Source: Druceiella hillmani
Taxonomy: Eukaryota > Arthropoda > Insecta > Lepidoptera > Hepialidae
Assembly (NCBI GenBank): GCA_039881145.1
Contig: JAYKKI010000007.1
Span: 40,629,001 to 40,693,000, forward strand
Length of the DNA: 64,000 bases
Direction of reading: 5' to 3'
Part shown: positions 61,192-64,000 of the stretch, piece after piece
Layout of the letters: the number at the start of each line of letters is the position of its first letter
How positions within the stretch are numbered: the first letter of the stretch is position 1
The notes under the pieces: model-generated
Seen by the model: only the letters and a program-made list of their open reading frames with translations
Database searches by the model: none
What the model was told of the DNA's origin: nothing
Made by a program: the position numbers and the translations under genes

Positions 61192-63876
61192 GTAAACATA
61201 TATTTATGTAATATATAATAACCTAACCAGTTTTCTTTTAATACTAAAAGTCTAACATAATTATCTGAATTAAGGGCTTAAAGACCAGAATAGAAGTTGA
61301 CTAAAAATTAGTATTTCCAGACTTTATTAACTTTTGTTAATAATTAATCTACATTTAACTTCTCCTTAGTAGCTGATAGGCTTTTTGAATTGAATAGATA
61401 TGAAAATTCTTTTTTTATAAACATTCCATAATACACCTAGGTGTTCAACATGTTGAATGCAATCTCTAACATTTCCCACATTTTATGATGATACCACTTA
61501 ATATTGCATTATTCACCTTTATAATAAACACAGACATTATATGCTATATGATTCACCTTTCTAAATGTGAAATTTATTATAATACAAACGTATGAATGCA
61601 ATCTCTAATTCGTATGAATGCAATCTCTAACATTAATCTCTAATACAAACGTATGAATGCAATCTCTAACATCAACATGTTGAATGCAATCTCTAACATT
61701 TCCCACATTTTATGATGATACCACTTAATATTGCATTATTCACCTTTATAATAAACACAGACATTATATGCTATATGATTCACCTTTCTAAACGTGAAAT
61801 TTATTATAATACAAACGTATGAATGCAATCTCTAATTCGTATGAATGCAATCTCTAACATTAATCTCTAATACAAACGTATGAATGCAATCTCTAACATC
61901 AACATGTTGAATGCAATCTCTAACATTTCCCACATTTTATGATGATACCACTTAATATTGCGTTATTCACCTTTATAACAAACACAGACATTATATGCTA
62001 TATGATACACCTTTCTAAACGTGAAATTTATTATAATACAAACGTATGAATGCAATCTCTAATTTGTATGCAATCTCTAATTCGTATGAATGCAATCTCT
62101 AACATTAACCTCTAATACAAACGTATGAATGCAATCTCTAACATCAACATGTTGAATGCAATCTCTAACATTTCCCACATTTTATGATGACACCACTTAA
62201 TATTTCGTTATTCACCTTTACAACAAACACAGACATTATATGCTATATGATACACCTTTCTAAATGTGAAATTTATTATAATACAAACGTATGAAAATTA
62301 ATTTTTAGCTACAGTGTTATTGATTTTATAGTTTATTATGCAGGCAGACCATGAATTTGTATACTTTTAAATATTAATTTAAGACATTTAACATTTAGAA
62401 AGTACTCAATGTTTTTTCTTAAATTAATATTAGTAGCAGTTATTTATTTACTAGAAAGACAAGTTCAGCGTTCGTGTAAACAGGTATACAAATTTCCAGA
62501 CTCTTCTACACAATGAATATTTACTTTTAATTGAAGTAGTAACAGTGGTTTGCTGGTGTACACATGATTCTTTGGGACTCCTGAATGTTCATGGAATATC
62601 TCCTCTACTAGATATGAGTTTTAATGGAAACCATTGCCACACGTCATTAGAGCAAGAATCTTCCGAGAAATAGGGCCCAATTATTCTAAATTTGCTAATT
62701 GCCGAAATTGCCATCAATACTGTCCCCTCAGAAGAATTTGTGTGTATAAATTTAACTCATTAGGTTTTAATTCCTGTAACAATTGGATCTTTTACAGAGA
62801 TGTAATTTTAAATCCAGCTACAAAGTATGGCGTAAGCTGATGCACAATATTCATAAGTCAGTGAAATGTTGGCGAACTCATAACTTTTCATCACACTGAA
62901 CTGAATCTGAAACTTGCTGTTTGTTCTCCTCAGTACGAGCAATTCATCACCTCCTGTTTCTTTTAAATTTAATGTCGATCCCATTGCTTTGAATTTTTAC
63001 AACCATTTAAGAAATTAATCCAAAAATTCACCCGTTTGTCAAAGCTGCACTTGGAAATTGATTTGTGTCTTATAAATTGTACTCCACACGAAATAAGTAC
63101 CAAAATTAAATATTGTTTTTGTATAAATGATTCATACAAAACATGCGCTGCGGCCCCATGAACCAATCCATTGCGACTAAATTTCGGAAAACCAGCTAGC
63201 GGCTAGTATCTACTGTGCTTAATTTAAGTGGAAATAAATTCATGGCCCATACTGTTTCTAAATTTAAATTTGCAAGAACTAAATTCCTTGAATTATTTTT
63301 CAATTATGTTTTAATATGTCTGAAGACTGAGAACTTTCATGTCTTTAGTAATTTATTTTTGTTAAGGTTATTATTCAATTAAATTTTATGAGAATACTCA
63401 AGCTCAAATAATTGGTTTGAAAACTCATTTAATTGGTTTTCACCAATAACTAGTGTAATTAATTTTTACGTAAATTAATCTAAATACATTTACAAAATTA
63501 ACATATTTTTGTTTTGATTCCCTTCAAAAATACTAATGTGTCCATACATTTGAAACATAACTCTACTATTAATTACGACAGAATTTACTCTTAATTTATT
63601 AATTTCCTCCTTGAACATTTTATTGTAATACAAACTTCCTATTAATAAACAAAACTTTTGAAAATCTTAAATTTTGATTTTAACAGTGTGTTAGATAGAT
63701 ATTTTATATTATAGATATTCTTCACGAGTTTTACAATACAGTTATGTTAAAACTTTTGAAAAACTTATTTTCCATGTAAAAATTAGAGATTATTTTTATT
63801 GCACATAAATATTTAAAAGTTAAAAGTATGTATGCTAAGAAATATATCTACTGAACAAAAAAATAATATTCAACAG
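61192..63876. other. Intron 15 (2.7 kb)
   Basis: Contains the 227-bp repeat array at 61446-62296. From 62300 to 63876 it is AT-rich; a 68-codon plus-strand frame at 62634-62840 has several Cys but matches no family I know and has no splice-compatible place in the gene. Confidence 0.8.
61446..62296. repeat. 227-bp tandem repeat with nested 17-18-bp units
   Basis: Copies start caacatgttgaatgcaatct at 61446, 61673, 61900 and 62145 (steps 227, 227, 245). Each contains several copies of gtatgaatgcaatctctaa; the third unit gained one more, which explains the 18-bp longer step. High identity suggests recent expansion. Confidence 0.97.
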
Positions 63877-64000
63877 GACCTCGTGAACAAGTGAATCAGA
63901 ATACAGCTTTCATTGATGGTTCCGTCATTTATGGTGAAAACCCATGCATTGCCCGCAAGTTACGAGGATTCAATGGAAGGTTGAACTCAACCATCCACCC
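63877..64000 (+). CDS. E16: PREQVN / IDGSVIYG segment of domain 2, cut by window edge
   Basis: The acceptor is atattcaacag. It encodes [37 protein letters not shown] and STIHP up to the last base. REQxNQxTAFIDGSxxYG carries the calcium-loop residues and is the domain 2 counterpart of E5. The domain's catalytic Arg, EHNR motif, proximal His and C-terminus all lie beyond 64000, so whether domain 2 is fully active cannot be settled here. NST is a possible N-glycosylation site. Confidence 0.95.

Larger units (their letters stand above)
11714..64000 (+). other. Gene model: two-domain secreted heme peroxidase, 5' and 3' incomplete
   Basis: This span joins 16 coding exons: 11714-11902, 18112-18266, 21462-21634, 41117-41240, 43661-43790, 54192-54384, 55112-55252, 55816-56078, 57120-57245, 57560-57712, 57805-57977, 58157-58295, 58945-59216, 59333-59506, 61015-61191 and 63877-64000. 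All introns are GT-AG and the frame stays open across every junction (2706 coding bases). Order: signal peptide, short pro-region, peroxidase domain 1 (about residues 80-550 of the visible protein), linker, RRKR site, peroxidase domain 2 (from about 690, cut by the window). Animal heme peroxidases use H2O2 to oxidise halides, phenols or tyrosines, and insect members act in cuticle or chorion cross-linking and immunity. Which role applies here cannot be read from sequence. From memory, Drosophila CG10211 is also a two-domain peroxidase and is a possible orthologue. The start codon must lie in an upstream exon ending in phase 2. Confidence 0.9.

Noticed and set aside
62634..62840. 68-codon frame with Cys residues in intron 15, tested as an alternative exon
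   Set aside because: Does not resemble any peroxidase segment and lacks convincing splice sites in a compatible phase.
1..64000. CRISPR-like arrays, tRNA or rRNA genes
   Set aside because: The tandem repeats lack repeat-spacer structure, and no complete tRNA cloverleaf or rRNA core was seen; the B-box match belongs to a SINE.

Overview
The window looks like a piece of an insect nuclear genome, most likely a moth or butterfly. It is very AT-rich, has large introns, and carries repeat families I recognise from Lepidoptera: a Metulj-like SINE tail, RTE-type LINE 3' ends, and a PIF/Harbinger fragment. I see no bacterial, plasmid or organelle features.

The only protein-coding gene I can support runs on the + strand from 11714 (or further upstream) past the right edge. 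It is a secreted animal-type heme peroxidase built from two tandem peroxidase domains. I resolved 16 consecutive coding exons (E1-E16) by joining GT-AG introns with compatible phases at every junction. Together they give about 900 residues of unbroken frame. The initiator exon lies upstream and was not identified. The C-terminal half of domain 2 lies beyond 64000. Domain 1 (E2-E11) keeps the family fold signatures (REQxN, LDGS.LYG, EHNRIA, QGRDHGIPSY, VGPTFAC) but appears to have lost the catalytic distal His/Asp, the catalytic Arg and the proximal heme-ligand His, so it reads as a pseudoenzyme domain. Domain 2 (E13 onward) keeps the distal motif FLDHEL. A basic RRKR site sits just ahead of domain 2 and could be a convertase cleavage point. 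Intron positions shared between the two domains point to an intragenic duplication.

Layout: 1-11713 is gene-free in this analysis (5' intron or intergenic) and holds a 42-bp minisatellite with higher-order structure, half of a foldback MITE and a LINE 3' end. E1-E3 lie at 11714-21634 with introns full of transposon remnants. The 19.5-kb intron 3 (21635-41116) holds a 48-bp minisatellite, a GC-rich island, a second MITE copy, a 3.4-kb foldback element around a 132-bp satellite, and a Harbinger fragment. E4-E6 (41117-54384) are separated by introns with a SINE, a third MITE copy and several GC-rich islands that could be regulatory. E6-E16 (54192-64000) are compact, with short introns apart from tandem repeats in introns 12, 14 and 15.

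No tRNA, rRNA, CRISPR array or credible second protein-coding gene was found. Most other open frames are repeat-driven or chance.
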